From Nitzschia sp. DOCU1 (Eukaryota; Bacillariophyta; Bacillariophyceae; Bacillariales; Bacillariaceae), in contig OX595989.1 of assembly GCA_951394045.1 (NCBI GenBank), forward strand, positions 248,001 through 312,000: a stretch of 64,000 nt of DNA. Reading direction: 5' to 3'. The notes beneath the pieces are model-generated. The model was not told the origin of the DNA and searched no databases. It saw nothing but the letters and a program-made list of their open reading frames with translations. The position numbers and the translations under genes were made by a program. Each line of letters opens with the position of its first letter. Position 1 is the first letter of the stretch. Shown in pieces: positions 18,305 to 28,438 of this stretch.

Positions 18305-18744
18305 TGCTGTAAAACTTAGCAGATTTTGTGTCTTGGACCTCGTTGTGTTACTGCCTGTAATGAAGAATTTAGAAGAAACCTCCTTCTGGGAACACATTAG
18401 TCGACATTCCGCTGAAGTGCAACAGAGCCCTCCTGGTAAAGATATCAACATAAGAGCAGGCGCCACGCGCGCAAATCTGTCAGAGTAAGGAAGATGATGG
18501 AAGAGGGTAGTCATTATTCAAGCTCAGAGTCGAGCAGCCACCTCGATTGTAGGGTAAATAGGTATGCGCAGTTCTAAAAGGAACTCCGGGCATTGGCATT
18601 GGACACCACAAAAGGACAGATATGGGGAGATTCGTGGTCGTCTCGCATTTAGTGCAGCTGCTCTCCAATACCAGGTATACAAACAACCGGGCATCTTCAT
18701 CGCCAGGATCCTCGTTAGTGGATTGCCGCAGGCAATAGATCTGA
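18305..18744. other. spacer, no gene seen
   Basis: Holds the 3' flank of copy 5 and upstream sequence of a decayed duplicate. Short frames here show no shared blocks with the family. Confidence 0.35.
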
Positions 18745-18976
18745 TGAGGAAACAGACGAGCTGCATTGGTTCTGACAAGGCAGCTTGCTTGCTGGCCGAG
18801 CAGCTGACAAGAACAGGAGGACATGCACCAAGAAGACGAAGCAATGGGGGTTATCCAAGACCAAGGTTGTTGCGAGAGCCATGTCTCTTCCCCTTCGGCC
18901 AAAGTTGGCCGCCCGTTTGTCTCGTTGTTTGGTCAAAAAGGCCGAGAAGCGGCTCGTGATTTCTCCAATGGCATGA
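18745..18976 (+). pseudogene. C-terminal remnant of the 20.7-kb NAWY-family gene (copy 6)
   Basis: The translation around DELHWF-stop-QGSLLAGRAADKNRRT, CTKKTKQWGLSKTKVVARAM and SLPLRPKLA, ending KKAEKRLVISPMA-stop, matches the end of the 268-aa protein at 20711-21517 (LVSQLVAGRESDEDRTCTKT, VARARSLPIRPNL, DKAEKRLVISPMA). An in-frame TGA and absence of the upstream two thirds mark it as a truncated duplicate. The downstream 70 bp (GAAACATGGCGACGACCACT) are also shared with 21530-21600. Confidence 0.75.
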
Positions 18977-19051
18977 GCTGTACTGGCCAAAGGAAACATG
19001 GCGACGACCACTTGCGTCAGATTCTCGCGCATTGGGCTCTATAGCTAGCAT

Positions 19052-19731
19052 CATAGAAGTAATTTTGACCTCGAAAAGTATTCAACATGACAACAACCTT
19101 GAGCGCTGACCAGCCCATCGTGCTAGAAAGAACTAATGCAGTAACAATTGCTCTGCATATCGATGATTTTCCAGCCCCAAACCTTTCCAATCGGTTCCTT
19201 CTTGTTCTACTAAAGGTCGTGCTGCTAACCCAATACTAAAAGTAGAGCACTCGCTTTGTCGTCGGGGATTCTGGGCATTGTGATAGAAGCAATTTTGTCC
19301 TCAAAGTAACCGAAACAACATTATTTTGTCGTCTTTGAGTAGACTCCTCCTGTCACCAGACAACCTGGAGCGCTGACTAGCCCATCATGATAGAAAGAAG
19401 TAGTACAGCAACAATTGCTCTGCATAACGCTGTTTCTCCATTCCCAAACCTTTCCGATCGGTTCCTTCTTGTTTCCAAAAGTTGCTGCCAAGCCAATACA
19501 AAAAGTAAAGCATTCGCTTCGTCGTAGGGGGTTTCGGACAGTGTGATAGAAGCGATTGTGACCTCGAAGTATCCGCAAGAACATTGTGACAGAAAGAAGT
19601 ATGTATGGCAACGACGATTTCTATGCAAATGCTGTTTGTACAGCCCCAAACCTTTCTAATCGGTTCCTTCTTGTTCACATTGCTGCGAAAGCAATAGCAA
19701 AACATTCAATTCATCGATGGGGGTTCTGGGC
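19052..19731. repeat. three tandem degenerate units derived from an esterase gene end
   Basis: Three imperfect units start near 19052, 19275 and 19541 (about 220, 265 and 190 bp). Each contains a TGATAGAAGCRATTNTGNCCTC-like start, a CCCATCRTGNTAGAAAGAA block and CCAAACCTTTCCNATCGGTT. On the minus strand a unit reads DEANALLFVLAWQQLLE, matching DEANVLMLFLLWQELLE at the C-terminus of the esterase-like protein at 21752-23011. The units therefore include the 3' end of that gene plus its downstream spacer. Confidence 0.75.
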
Positions 19732-20005
19732 ATTGTGACACCAAGAAGGAGTCGCAGAGACGACAAAAAACGCACAAAACGCTGCAACTCTTGCCAACAT
19801 CGGGAATGCCAGGCGTGCAAGGACTGTTGTCGGGTGGACGTGTAATCCACGCGTTGTTGGCCCCAAAGTTGTGTCCTGAGCTCTTGTTGTGCGCTTGGAC
19901 CAGCAAGGGCAACAATCCCTTCAACGACGACAAGTTTTGTGGGCCGTCAGAAATGCATTTTAGATGCGGCATTGTCCGTCCAAACCAGGGTATCAACATC
20001 ATCAT
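19706..20005 (-). pseudogene. C-terminal remnant of the esterase-like membrane protein
   Basis: The minus-strand translation ...LSSLKGLLPLLVQAHNKSSG, HNFGANNAWITRPPDNSPCT and PGIPD aligns with LSLEGLLPLLVQAQNTSLGQ, YFGANNPWITHPPDNHPCMP and GIPDDE of the 21752-23011 gene. Only the last 80 or so codons are present, and the conserved His of NHPC is Ser here, so catalysis would be lost even if expressed. Together with the fragment at 18745-18976 it shows that a two-gene block was duplicated and one copy decayed. Confidence 0.75.
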
Positions 20006-20710
20006 ATTCTGTTGTTTCTTGTTGAGTGCTGGTCGACGACGATGTCTGCGATATTATTGCACTACAAACCTGCCTATACCGGTCCTTGCTGAGGCGTGAC
20101 CCGCACAGACCAGACAGTAACATACCTGGTAAAACATTGGAACAGAAAAGCCACAGAGATCAGGGATGCAAGCAAGATAGCGAAGCTCTTTTGGTTTCCC
20201 CAATGGAGTTTCGTGGCTGAGGTGGCCACCCTCAAAGAGCTCATAGCTTCTTCTCGGGTACGTCGAATTTAGTGAAAAAAGCCACCATTGCCCGGCATCC
20301 TTCGGCGGGTTCTGTTGGCAAGGCAATTTTCGCTCACAAAAGAATGCATCAAAGGTTCGGGGGCAATTGGAACAACATCGTCGCTTTGTTCTGGTTACGA
20401 GTAGCGTGCATGTTGCTAAACTCGTTTTTTCCTTGTTGTTCATGGATTCACATAGGACAAAACCATCTCTTAAATGATTTCTTGCTGACGAGGCAACAAT
20501 CTTAATTGGAGTCTGGAATGGTCGGCAATAACAGACTTTTTCTTCGGCGAAATGGAGGTAGGGAATAATATCAACTGTAGATTATGGGGCTCTCTTATTC
20601 TCTTTCTGCCATTCCTCACAAAATCCTATTCTCGCTACAAATAGCTATCTTTCATAACACAACACAAGCTGACAATCCCTAACGGAAATCAACAGGACGA
20701 GGTTGGTATC
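20006..20710. other. intergenic, no gene seen
   Basis: About 700 bp of spacer upstream of the 20.7-kb gene. A/T-rich stretches lie near 20630-20690. Open frames overlap one another and lack homology. Confidence 0.4.
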
Positions 20711-21517
20711 ATGGTGATCCCGAAGGAAACTAAGCCACTCACCCATATCCATAACAGGGGTTGCTTGTTGAGCCGGCACGATAATGAAAACCATCATGTA
20801 GTAGTAGGAGATCTTCTTTCTTCACCTAGATCGGATAAAAAATCTGTCACTTTTTCTGAGAGATGTCTAGTGCGGCTGTTCCGGCCAAGGATGGAAGAGG
20901 ATATCCTCAATGCATGGTATTCCAGTCAAGATATCAAGTGCTTCAAGCAGGAATGCGTTAGAACTCTCCGGTCGTTGCTCATCAGCAGGCACAAGAACAA
21001 ACAACCCCCGAAGGTACCTAAAAAAAGAGGGTCGGAACAACAAGCACTTGACAACGGGACTACTTCACTGGGAGTTTCTGAGAAAACAATGCTCGACAAC
21101 AACGAGACTTGGACTGGGTTGGATTGTTACCTCCCATGGCGAACAAAAGTTCGGGCAAGTCGTCGACTGGTTACTTGGGAGTTGGTACTAGAGTGCTACC
21201 ACCAGGAGGTTGATCACAAAGGACAGCCATCATCATTGTGGAATCCAGCATGGACGGCGCAACAATGTTCGATTGTGGCCGAAGCGAGTGCTTTGGATGC
21301 GCGACGAAATGCATTGGTTCTGGTAAGTCAGCTTGTTGCTGGCCGAGAATCGGACGAGGACAGAACATGCACCAAGACGAATCCAGGTTTGAAGAAAACG
21401 ATTGTTGCGAGGGCCCGGTCTCTTCCCATTCGGCCCAATTTGACTGGCTTGTCTCTTTCTGCTCGTCCCTTGGTCGACAAGGCCGAGAAGCGACTCGTGA
21501 TCTCTCCAATGGCATGA
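20711..21517 (+). CDS. NAWY-family protein, long form (copy 7)
   Basis: This intact 268-aa protein is a divergent member. Blocks: SDKKSVTFSERCLVRLFRP (about residues 41-59), ILNAWYSSQDIKCFKQE (64-81), a low-complexity insertion rich in Lys/Gln/Asn (about 92-125), ETWTGLDCYLPWRTKVRASR (about 135-155), WELVLECYHQE and AQQCSIVAEASALDARRNAL (about 189-208), then a long basic tail ending AEKRLVISPMA. Start ATG 20711 follows an A/T-rich leader. The insertion and C-terminal extension separate it from the shorter copies, but the order of blocks is identical. A degenerate duplicate of its end lies at 18.75-18.98 kb. It is convergent with the esterase-like gene, 234 bp away. Function unknown. Confidence 0.75.
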   Translation: MVIPKETKPLTHIHNRGCLLSRHDNENHHVVVGDLLSSPRSDKKSVTFSERCLVRLFRPRMEEDILNAWYSSQDIKCFKQECVRTLRSLLISRHKNKQPPKVPKKRGSEQQALDNGTTSLGVSEKTMLDNNETWTGLDCYLPWRTKVRASRRLVTWELVLECYHQEVDHKGQPSSLWNPAWTAQQCSIVAEASALDARRNALVLVSQLVAGRESDEDRTCTKTNPGLKKTIVARARSLPIRPNLTGLSLSARPLVDKAEKRLVISPMA

Positions 21518-21751
21518 GCTAAAATGGCCGAAGGAAACATCGCGACGACCACTTGCGCCAGATTCTCGCACATCCAGCTAGCTAACATGATAGAAGCAAT
21601 CCGAAAGAACATGGTATTGTCATCTTTTAGTAGACTGCTGTCACCAAGAATACCCAACATGACACAATGACAACCATGAACGCTGCCTAGCCCAGCCCAT
21701 TGTGACAGAAAGAAGGGTATTCGTGGCGCTGTTATTCCAGCACCGACCGTT

Positions 21752-23011
21752 TTAACCGGGTCCTTGTTGTTCCAGCAATTCCTGCCAAAGCAAAAACAAC
21801 ATCAAAACATTGGCTTCATCATCGGGAATCCCAGGCATGCAAGGATGGTTATCGGGTGGATGTGTGATCCACGGATTGTTTGCTCCAAAGTACTGTCCCA
21901 AGCTCGTGTTTTGCGCCTGAACCAGCAAGGGCAGCAATCCTTCCAGCGACAAGATTCGGGCGGCTGTCAGATGACGCCCAAGAGCTTCGGCTTCATCCAT
22001 CCAAATCATGGTATCAACTTGAAATTCCATGGTAGCGGTACTCGATATTCCCAATCGCCGATACGCTTCCACCAAAGCTTGATCATTGTAGCGACTGGGA
22101 TGAAAGAGGAAAAAGAATTGCACATTTCCTCCAAATTCCACCATGGCCATGTCGTCCTTGCATTTTGCAATGTTGGGTGGGACAGCCACATTCCCTGTGG
22201 CAGATGGAAAACGCTTGGCATAATCGGCATGTGCCGTATTCCAGTAAAAGTCGGAAATAGGAGCGTGACCCGTCCCATGACATCCCTGCTGGGCTACCCC
22301 GGTTTGCTGGTTTGGCAAAAAATGACCCAGTTCCTCTTTCGTGATGAGTTTGCCACTCCGACTCTGAATATAGGCCAAGGATAGCATGGGGCCCCCCTGC
22401 AGCAAAGTCAAATTGGTAATTTGGTGATGAAACCCACACACGAAAGCTTCCCAGACTTGTCTAAGGTAAGAATTGCCTTGCAGTAAAATCTGAATGGGGT
22501 GTTTGTTGCGGCGTTGTGCATACAAGCCGGCAGGACCACCGATAAATTCTACCAGTTGATTCAAATGACAAGTTTCATCCGTATCGGAATTTCTCCAAAT
22601 CATTTGATAATCTGCAGCTGTAGCTAGTGACGACCCCGGTGGAGCGGCACAATTGTATCGTGCCTTCATGACGGCACAAGAAAGGTGATCATATCGAGGA
22701 GGTCGATTTGTGGCAGTGTATCGGATGCGATCCTCCGAGGCATTTAACCACGAAATCCAATCGTCTGCCAGACTCTGTTTGGCGGGTATTTGTTTCGGCA
22801 TGGCACACTGGGGAAAGTGCACCTCAAAGAGTTCCGACAAGTTTGACACTTGCGATACAGAGGTCGTCTTGAGAGCCACCGTTGCTGCTACGGCTGGATC
22901 CTCCGTGACATCTTTCACGTCTGCATAGTAGACAGCCGCTAGGCCTAGTAGGAAAACGAGCCCCAGCACTCGCCTCTGCTTATTCCATTGTTGCCATGTA
23001 GGACACGTCAT
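21752..23011 (-). CDS. PC-esterase/TBL-like type II membrane protein
   Basis: This 419-aa protein has a short cytosolic N-terminus, one membrane anchor (about residues 15-29, VLGLVFLLGLAAVYYAD) and a lumenal body with several Cys and N-glycosylation sequons. ILLQGNSYLRQVWEAFVCG (about 178-196) has the shape of the GDS motif of SGNH/PC-esterase (TBL) proteins. DNHPCMPGIPD (about 391-401) resembles their C-terminal DxxHWCLPGxPD block. Known members O-acylate or de-acylate glycans in the Golgi; a similar role on wall or mucilage polysaccharide is inferred. Differences: Gly-Asn-Ser replaces Gly-Asp-Ser, and the Asp before His is one residue closer than usual. A truncated copy lies at 19706-20005. 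Assignment is by motif only. Confidence 0.6.
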   Translation of the reverse strand: MTCPTWQQWNKQRRVLGLVFLLGLAAVYYADVKDVTEDPAVAATVALKTTSVSQVSNLSELFEVHFPQCAMPKQIPAKQSLADDWISWLNASEDRIRYTATNRPPRYDHLSCAVMKARYNCAAPPGSSLATAADYQMIWRNSDTDETCHLNQLVEFIGGPAGLYAQRRNKHPIQILLQGNSYLRQVWEAFVCGFHHQITNLTLLQGGPMLSLAYIQSRSGKLITKEELGHFLPNQQTGVAQQGCHGTGHAPISDFYWNTAHADYAKRFPSATGNVAVPPNIAKCKDDMAMVEFGGNVQFFFLFHPSRYNDQALVEAYRRLGISSTATMEFQVDTMIWMDEAEALGRHLTAARILSLEGLLPLLVQAQNTSLGQYFGANNPWITHPPDNHPCMPGIPDDEANVLMLFLLWQELLEQQGPG

Positions 23012-23762
23012 GAGGTCAAACTTGGCATTGCGAACGTTAATCTAGCTGTCATGCCAGAAGTGTTGAACGCCGTTCAAGTCGTCGTTTATGCAGATGCAAT
23101 ATAGAATGAGAAGAGAGGCTGCTCACCATGGTGCACTGCCAAAAAGTCAAAACGACGATTGAAGTGACTGACGCGCGTGTAGTGTGCTTTGACTTGCTGG
23201 ACCACGTTGGCTCCAGTGAGTCGGCTGGAAGCATGGCGACAGAAATAATTTGAGTCGCCGTGGTTGATCATACGACAAACCCATCCTATCGATCGTCCAA
23301 ATGACGCTCCGATGAAACATTTGGAAGCCCTCTACTAGAGGGGTTCACAGTAAGGAGTAATCTGTACCACGCTGCATACCAGACTCATTGATAGTAGTAT
23401 TGATCCAGATAGTCGAATACCACCACTCGACTACCATGAGTAATACGACTAGATCGACTAGCTATGATCCCCCAGATAACTCTGGGGACACGAATTCACG
23501 CCAAGAGATCGACATGGTCAAGAGATACTGCCGGTAGTATCATAGTTTGCTATTCTTCTTGTGACAACCACTCTTGTGTGTTGACGTAGGTGTGGGAAGA
23601 AGAACGCACGACGACAGAAAAGTGAAATCCAGATGTTGATAGTGGGGAGGGACGGAAAGTACATGCTTCGACCCCAGATTAACATGGTTGCCCCTCCCCC
23701 TGCACATCCGCAAGTAAATACTCGTATCGTACGAGCCGTTGCCGTGTCCTTGCTTATCATTA
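23012..23762. other. intergenic, no gene seen
   Basis: Upstream region of the minus-strand esterase-like gene. Contains imperfect repeats of the type TAGTCGA/CGACTAG near 23400-23460 and no supported gene. Confidence 0.4.
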
Positions 23763-24482
23763 GCCGCGCTCAATGTTTCTGGACTTTGGCGCTGGTGTTT
23801 GGCGCTGGACTTTGCAGTTCGTCGATCAGCAAATAATTCATTCTGATTGGTTACCTGGCATTCCATCGAGTCAAGGACGAAGTGCAAACTCCAGCGTCAA
23901 ATTTTGTTCCTCCGAAATGTCGCTGGACTTTGCAGTTGGTCCTCGACCAGATGGAATGCACCACAACCACAAAACAAACTTTGGCAACAGCAACAACAAA
24001 CAACAAGCAAGCAACAAAACAGCAATAACACCATCACATACAACTCAAGAAAACCAAACAAACAACAACAAAAACGAACACAATGGCATCGTCTGATGAG
24101 TGGTCAACGAGCACAGCAAGGAGGGCAGATGATGCAATTCCAAATGGTGCAGCAAATGATCTTCGACGTTGCTACCTACTTAGGTGTATTAATGATTTAC
24201 CATGAATAATGTTGTTACTATCTAGTTATTGTCGTCACTGCTGTTGCTCTTGTATAGTTTTTTGGGTTGGGCCAGGACGTGTTCACCGTCACTGCTTTCA
24301 TCATTGTCACTACTACCTTCACTGCCGTAAAATACAAGATTTTTGGTGCGCATGCAAAGTCCAGCGCCAAAGACCAGCGCCAAAGTCCAGCGTACGCGCT
24401 CAATGTTTCACAGGTTATGGGTCCTATTTTGGGGACGGGAAGCAAAGACCAGCGCCAAAGTCCAGAAAACATTGAGCGAGGC
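23763..24482. mobile_element. MITE-like element with terminal inverted repeats
   Basis: The left end GCCGCGCTCAATGTTT, CTGGACTTTGGCGCTGG (from 23763) is the reverse complement of the right end (about 24448-24482, read inward GCCTCGCTCAATGTTTT, CTGGACTTTGGCGCTGG). TA flanks both ends (23761-23762 and 24483-24484), as in Tc1/mariner-type insertions. A CTGGACTTTGGCGCTGG-like unit is repeated several times inside, in both orientations (about 23800, 23925, 24360, 24385). The interior has CAA-rich simple sequence and no transposase frame, so it would be non-autonomous. Superfamily is inferred only from the TA. Confidence 0.6.
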
Positions 24483-24484
24483 TA

Positions 24485-25024
24485 TTATTCGAATTGGATA
24501 TTTTTATTTTACGTGGTGAGAGCCTTCGCGAAGAAAGGTTCTTGGAAGAATTGTCATAGGGCCCAATTGATAGATTCAACCCGAGCTCGACGTTCGGCAA
24601 GAGCCAAATTCTGCTAATCCAAAAGTGAGGGCAATAGACATCACCAATGAAATTCCGATGGGTAGTTCTACCCTGCAAGGGACCAAAGCATTAGCAATTA
24701 TCGGTTTGTCTCATTCGAATCTTGGGCCTAACCCTTGCCACCACACCTCACTATTGCCCTTTGGGACACAATGGGAGTTCACGACTACGCATTCAACCGA
24801 ATGGGCATTTGATAGAGATATGATAGAAGATGCTTTGCATATGGCGGCGATCGGATCAAATCGCCGCAATGAAGAGGCGACCCCAAAAGACTTGAACGTT
24901 TCGCACGGAACGAGAGCGAAGAGCGGAGAGGGGTGGCATCACATCTTCCCGCTACTACATACTAGCTAGAGAGTGCCTCCCCCCAAATTCCGTACTTTTG
25001 TCAAGCTAGGAATGCCCAAGGGCC
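24485..25024. other. intergenic, no gene seen
   Basis: Presumed promoter and leader of the 25.0-kb gene. A 114-codon open frame (24625-24969) has no recognisable domain and is treated as chance. Confidence 0.35.
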
Positions 25025-27457
25025 ATGAACTTTCTCTCCCATCGTGATAGAACAAACGATAGCATTGAAGGGATGATTGTACCAGTATCTAAAGCTCCTT
25101 CGATGCTATATTCGAAGGATATTGAGGTTATTAGTCCGACGACAAAGGAGAAGAAAAAGTCGTATCTCGGTCCAACGCCTGGGGAACGAAAACAGTCAGC
25201 GGGACGGAAGAGCATCATAAAGGAGTCCCTTGGTGCTTTTCTCGCCAAGGGATCCGAAAATGACCAATCAGAGGAGACGGAAGAAACAGTATCCTATCAT
25301 GGAAGAACCAAGTCAAGAAGACCTAGGCCGGCCCACGCCCAAGCTTCACCGGGGGCGCCGTCACGTTCCATGTCGGGAGGGTCGATCATCTCCGCGATGC
25401 ATTCTGCGAGTCAGGCATTTACCCCACAACTGCCCCGAAGGTCGATGAGTGGTCAGGCGAAAAACAAGGCGGATGGAAGATTAGACGATCCGTTCATTGA
25501 TGCATTATTAGGGGCATCCACACCTTCTACACATGCCATGTCATACTCGACAACCACTCCGAGTTCCAGAGGGGCAGGATCTCGCAAATTGTGGCAAGGT
25601 ATTGGTTTGGATCAATTCAAGGAAAAGATGGGATATCGAAAACCAGGTACACCCACCGAAGAAAACACTAGGCCCGGTCGAAACACTCGAAGCCGATCCT
25701 TTGATGCAGCTGAAACGGCTGCAGCTGCTGACGCGAATAGTGATGGCACGGAACCCTTTGGCAGCAGGTTTCTGCAACGAAGATCCAAATCTCCTTGCTA
25801 TCTGGGAGATAGGATGTCATCGTCGGCACGAAACAGTCGTTCTGTGGACAGGGCACTGGGTGGACTGAGTTCTTCTAGCCATCATTCCCGCTCGACATCA
25901 TTTTCAGACACTTGGGACAACAACCCGACCTCGGCGTCCGAGCATGGGACGAGGTCCATCGACTTTCATCGACGCGAGCCGCGCCGAACCGTTTCGGAAG
26001 AATTGTATGCTCCCGCGCACCTTGATCGTCGTCACTCCTCGGAACATGGACGTCGGACGGTGGGGCCACCACTACCTGATGCGCCCCCTCTGGGCTACGA
26101 GTATACTACCCCTCGACCTTTAAGGCGTGGCAAGAAGTCAGCCATCCAACAGGATAGCTTCTACGGGCTCCAATTGGAACAAGAAATGGAGAACGACGAT
26201 GACAGCAGTCGCCGGACCAATCGCACAAAAAGCCCCTCGTCCTCGCACCGGCGATCCAACCGCAGTCGCAGTCGCGAGAGCCCCCATCTAATCAAGTTGC
26301 CCTCCAAGAAGCATTCCGGAGCTATTCGGACGCCTTCTTCTAGCCGGCGCAAAGTTAAGTCAGTTCAACATAGTCCCAGCTCTGCGGCGTCACCTTCATC
26401 CAAATCATCCAGTCGTCTCCGATCGGTTTGCGTCGATTCTGCCGACGGCTGGGGCGACCTGGAGCTGGACGGTCTAGAGGATCACGTGAGTCTTGCAGCT
26501 AGTGAACGTCAGCAACAACCGTTTGATGGAAATGTCAGCTATGGCGAGGATATTGATACGGCCATGGAGGTGGGCGAAAATTTGATGGCCCTTGGGGTCC
26601 AATTGCTTACTCGCGGCAGTGACATTTTTAAACAAGCCACTCGACGAAACTCCTTGATCGAGTCAGCTCATGGCTCTCCTCGTGGGAAAAGCAGGGACCA
26701 TGCTAATCAGCTGCATACCGAACATTGCGATATCGAGGTGGAGGTTGGACTTGGAGAAAGTCTAGATCAGACCCTGAACAGGATGAAGTCTTGGAAGGCC
26801 GAGCCTTACGACGAATCTCAAAGATCAGGAGTTCCTAGTCAGATATTGTGCGACGACGACCCGGAAAAGCAAGCAAGCTCTGAAGATGTGGATGACGACA
26901 TTGAATCGCTGGCCGGTGTATTTGATCATGAACGGGGTCACCGCAAGAGCTCCCATAGCCATCGGCTTGCTCATAGCAGTAGCAGTGCGTCTGAGCTGGG
27001 CAACTCTGGAAATGATATCAGCATGAACAGCATGAATAGCTTGAACAGCTTGAACTCTCTCATGATGATGGATTCTGGCAGTGTCTCCGGCGGCATGCTT
27101 ACCGAAGACGAGGAAATGGCTGCTATAATGGACAAGGTTCACGAGGACGTCCACGACAGCGTTCCCCCACTCCGCCGGAAATCTCCTGATCCGTCGTCGC
27201 TTCGAATCAATAATGAAAGCTTTAATAACAGCACCAACCGATTCGAAGACAGCTGGCGTGGACTTGAATTCGATTTTTCGGATTTGGGAGCTAAGCAACC
27301 TGCGGGCAAGGAAAAGAAGGAACGTCACAAGGTTGGTCGATCCAAGTCGGCTGGGTCTGAAGGCATGAAAGCAGCCAGTACCAAAGGCGGCAAGCCACCC
27401 AGGCGGAGATCTTCTTTCAAGACCAAGGCCAACCCGGTCCCAAAAGCACCGAAATAG
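25025..27457 (+). CDS. large Ser/Arg-rich low-complexity protein
   Basis: This intact 810-aa frame starts at ATG 25025. It is dominated by Ser, Arg, Asp and Pro, with many RS/SR dipeptides and basic Ser patches (RRSMSG, RSRSFD, RRSKSP, SRSRESPH, RRRSSF) that look like kinase target sites. There are two more ordered-looking segments: about 185-210 (KLWQGIGLDQFKEKMGYRKP) and about 510-545 (DTAMEVGENLMALGVQLLTR followed by GSDIFKQA). Around 655-680 lies an N/S/L/M-rich run (SMNSMNSLNSLNSLMMMDSG). The C-terminus is Lys/Arg-rich. No signal peptide or membrane span. Such proteins are often cytoskeletal, nuclear or scaffold components, but no family is recognised. It shares style, not clear sequence, with the downstream 28.4-kb gene. 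Confidence 0.7.
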   Translation: MNFLSHRDRTNDSIEGMIVPVSKAPSMLYSKDIEVISPTTKEKKKSYLGPTPGERKQSAGRKSIIKESLGAFLAKGSENDQSEETEETVSYHGRTKSRRPRPAHAQASPGAPSRSMSGGSIISAMHSASQAFTPQLPRRSMSGQAKNKADGRLDDPFIDALLGASTPSTHAMSYSTTTPSSRGAGSRKLWQGIGLDQFKEKMGYRKPGTPTEENTRPGRNTRSRSFDAAETAAAADANSDGTEPFGSRFLQRRSKSPCYLGDRMSSSARNSRSVDRALGGLSSSSHHSRSTSFSDTWDNNPTSASEHGTRSIDFHRREPRRTVSEELYAPAHLDRRHSSEHGRRTVGPPLPDAPPLGYEYTTPRPLRRGKKSAIQQDSFYGLQLEQEMENDDDSSRRTNRTKSPSSSHRRSNRSRSRESPHLIKLPSKKHSGAIRTPSSSRRKVKSVQHSPSSAASPSSKSSSRLRSVCVDSADGWGDLELDGLEDHVSLAASERQQQPFDGNVSYGEDIDTAMEVGENLMALGVQLLTRGSDIFKQATRRNSLIESAHGSPRGKSRDHANQLHTEHCDIEVEVGLGESLDQTLNRMKSWKAEPYDESQRSGVPSQILCDDDPEKQASSEDVDDDIESLAGVFDHERGHRKSSHSHRLAHSSSSASELGNSGNDISMNSMNSLNSLNSLMMMDSGSVSGGMLTEDEEMAAIMDKVHEDVHDSVPPLRRKSPDPSSLRINNESFNNSTNRFEDSWRGLEFDFSDLGAKQPAGKEKKERHKVGRSKSAGSEGMKAASTKGGKPPRRRSSFKTKANPVPKAPK

Positions 27458-28438
27458 TTATGGCTAGCTAGGATACCTTGCACTCTGGTTTAATTTTTGT
27501 TTCGCGTGGTGATTTTTATGCTAGTAGGGCGGCTAGTCTACTATTATGCGAAAAGTGCGTTCTATCCATTTAGCAGCTCCCGCCTCTGGACTATATTCCG
27601 ACAATCGGGTATCCCAGCAAGCAGATTCGTCGTCGGTTGTGAGTGACTAGACCGAGGCGATCTTGAGTCTTTTAAGTGGTCCTGTCCCAGAAGGAGGGAC
27701 GTCGATGCAGAACTACGTAAGGACACCTATTCTCGACCTGCTTATCACCTACCCCGACGACGCACTCCAAAAATGGATCCCCATCGCGAGAAACCACCAA
27801 GAGTGGGCCTCCCGCGTCGAATCGAGCCTCGGATTGGCATCTGGATCTTACAAACCGTTCAAAATTCGCTAAAAGACGGAGGGAACCCATTTCCCGCCGA
27901 AAGCGAGCACACTCACACGAAAACGCAGGCCGGCCCGGCCCGGACAAATAGTACTAAACTAGGCGCGCACTCTCTCTCTCTCTCTCTCGTATTATCTATC
28001 GCGTGCTATTGGAGAGCGTCAGGACGCTGGCCATGGTTTACGTACGTATTAGACGTAATTTCTTTCTTAGTCATTACCATAGGTATGTTTAAAGATTTGG
28101 TGCGCCACCGCGCCAAGCTCTATATTTATTCATTGCATACAGAACTGTAGAGTATATTTGTTGTAAATAAAATCGCTCTTCGGTCCTTTGGGACTCGCCA
28201 CCTTTTAATTGAATGCGAGTTGGCACATTTCAGAGCGTGACGAGCTCAGGTACTATGGGCTAAGTAGATATCCCCCGGACATTCCTGCGATGGGTCACGA
28301 AATCAGCGCTCGGTTTGGAGAAACTGCACCCCTTGCCCAGGACAATCACAGCAGAGCGATTCATTTGGTGAAAGGGATTGGTAACAGATCAAAATAGCAC
28401 TCTCTCATCACGATTTCAATAAAAAAGAGTTGGAAACA
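27458..28438. other. intergenic with small possible coding fragment
   Basis: About 980 bp. A plus-strand stretch (about 27720-27872) reads TPILDLLITYPDDALQKWIP then ARNHQEWASRVE to a stop. It looks protein-like but has no start codon and no context, and may be a gene relic. A (CT)n run lies at 27970-27988. No full gene is supported. Confidence 0.35.

Noticed and set aside
24625..24969. 114-codon plus-strand frame before the 25-kb gene
   Set aside because: No conserved motif, no paralogue in the window, and it lies in the probable promoter.
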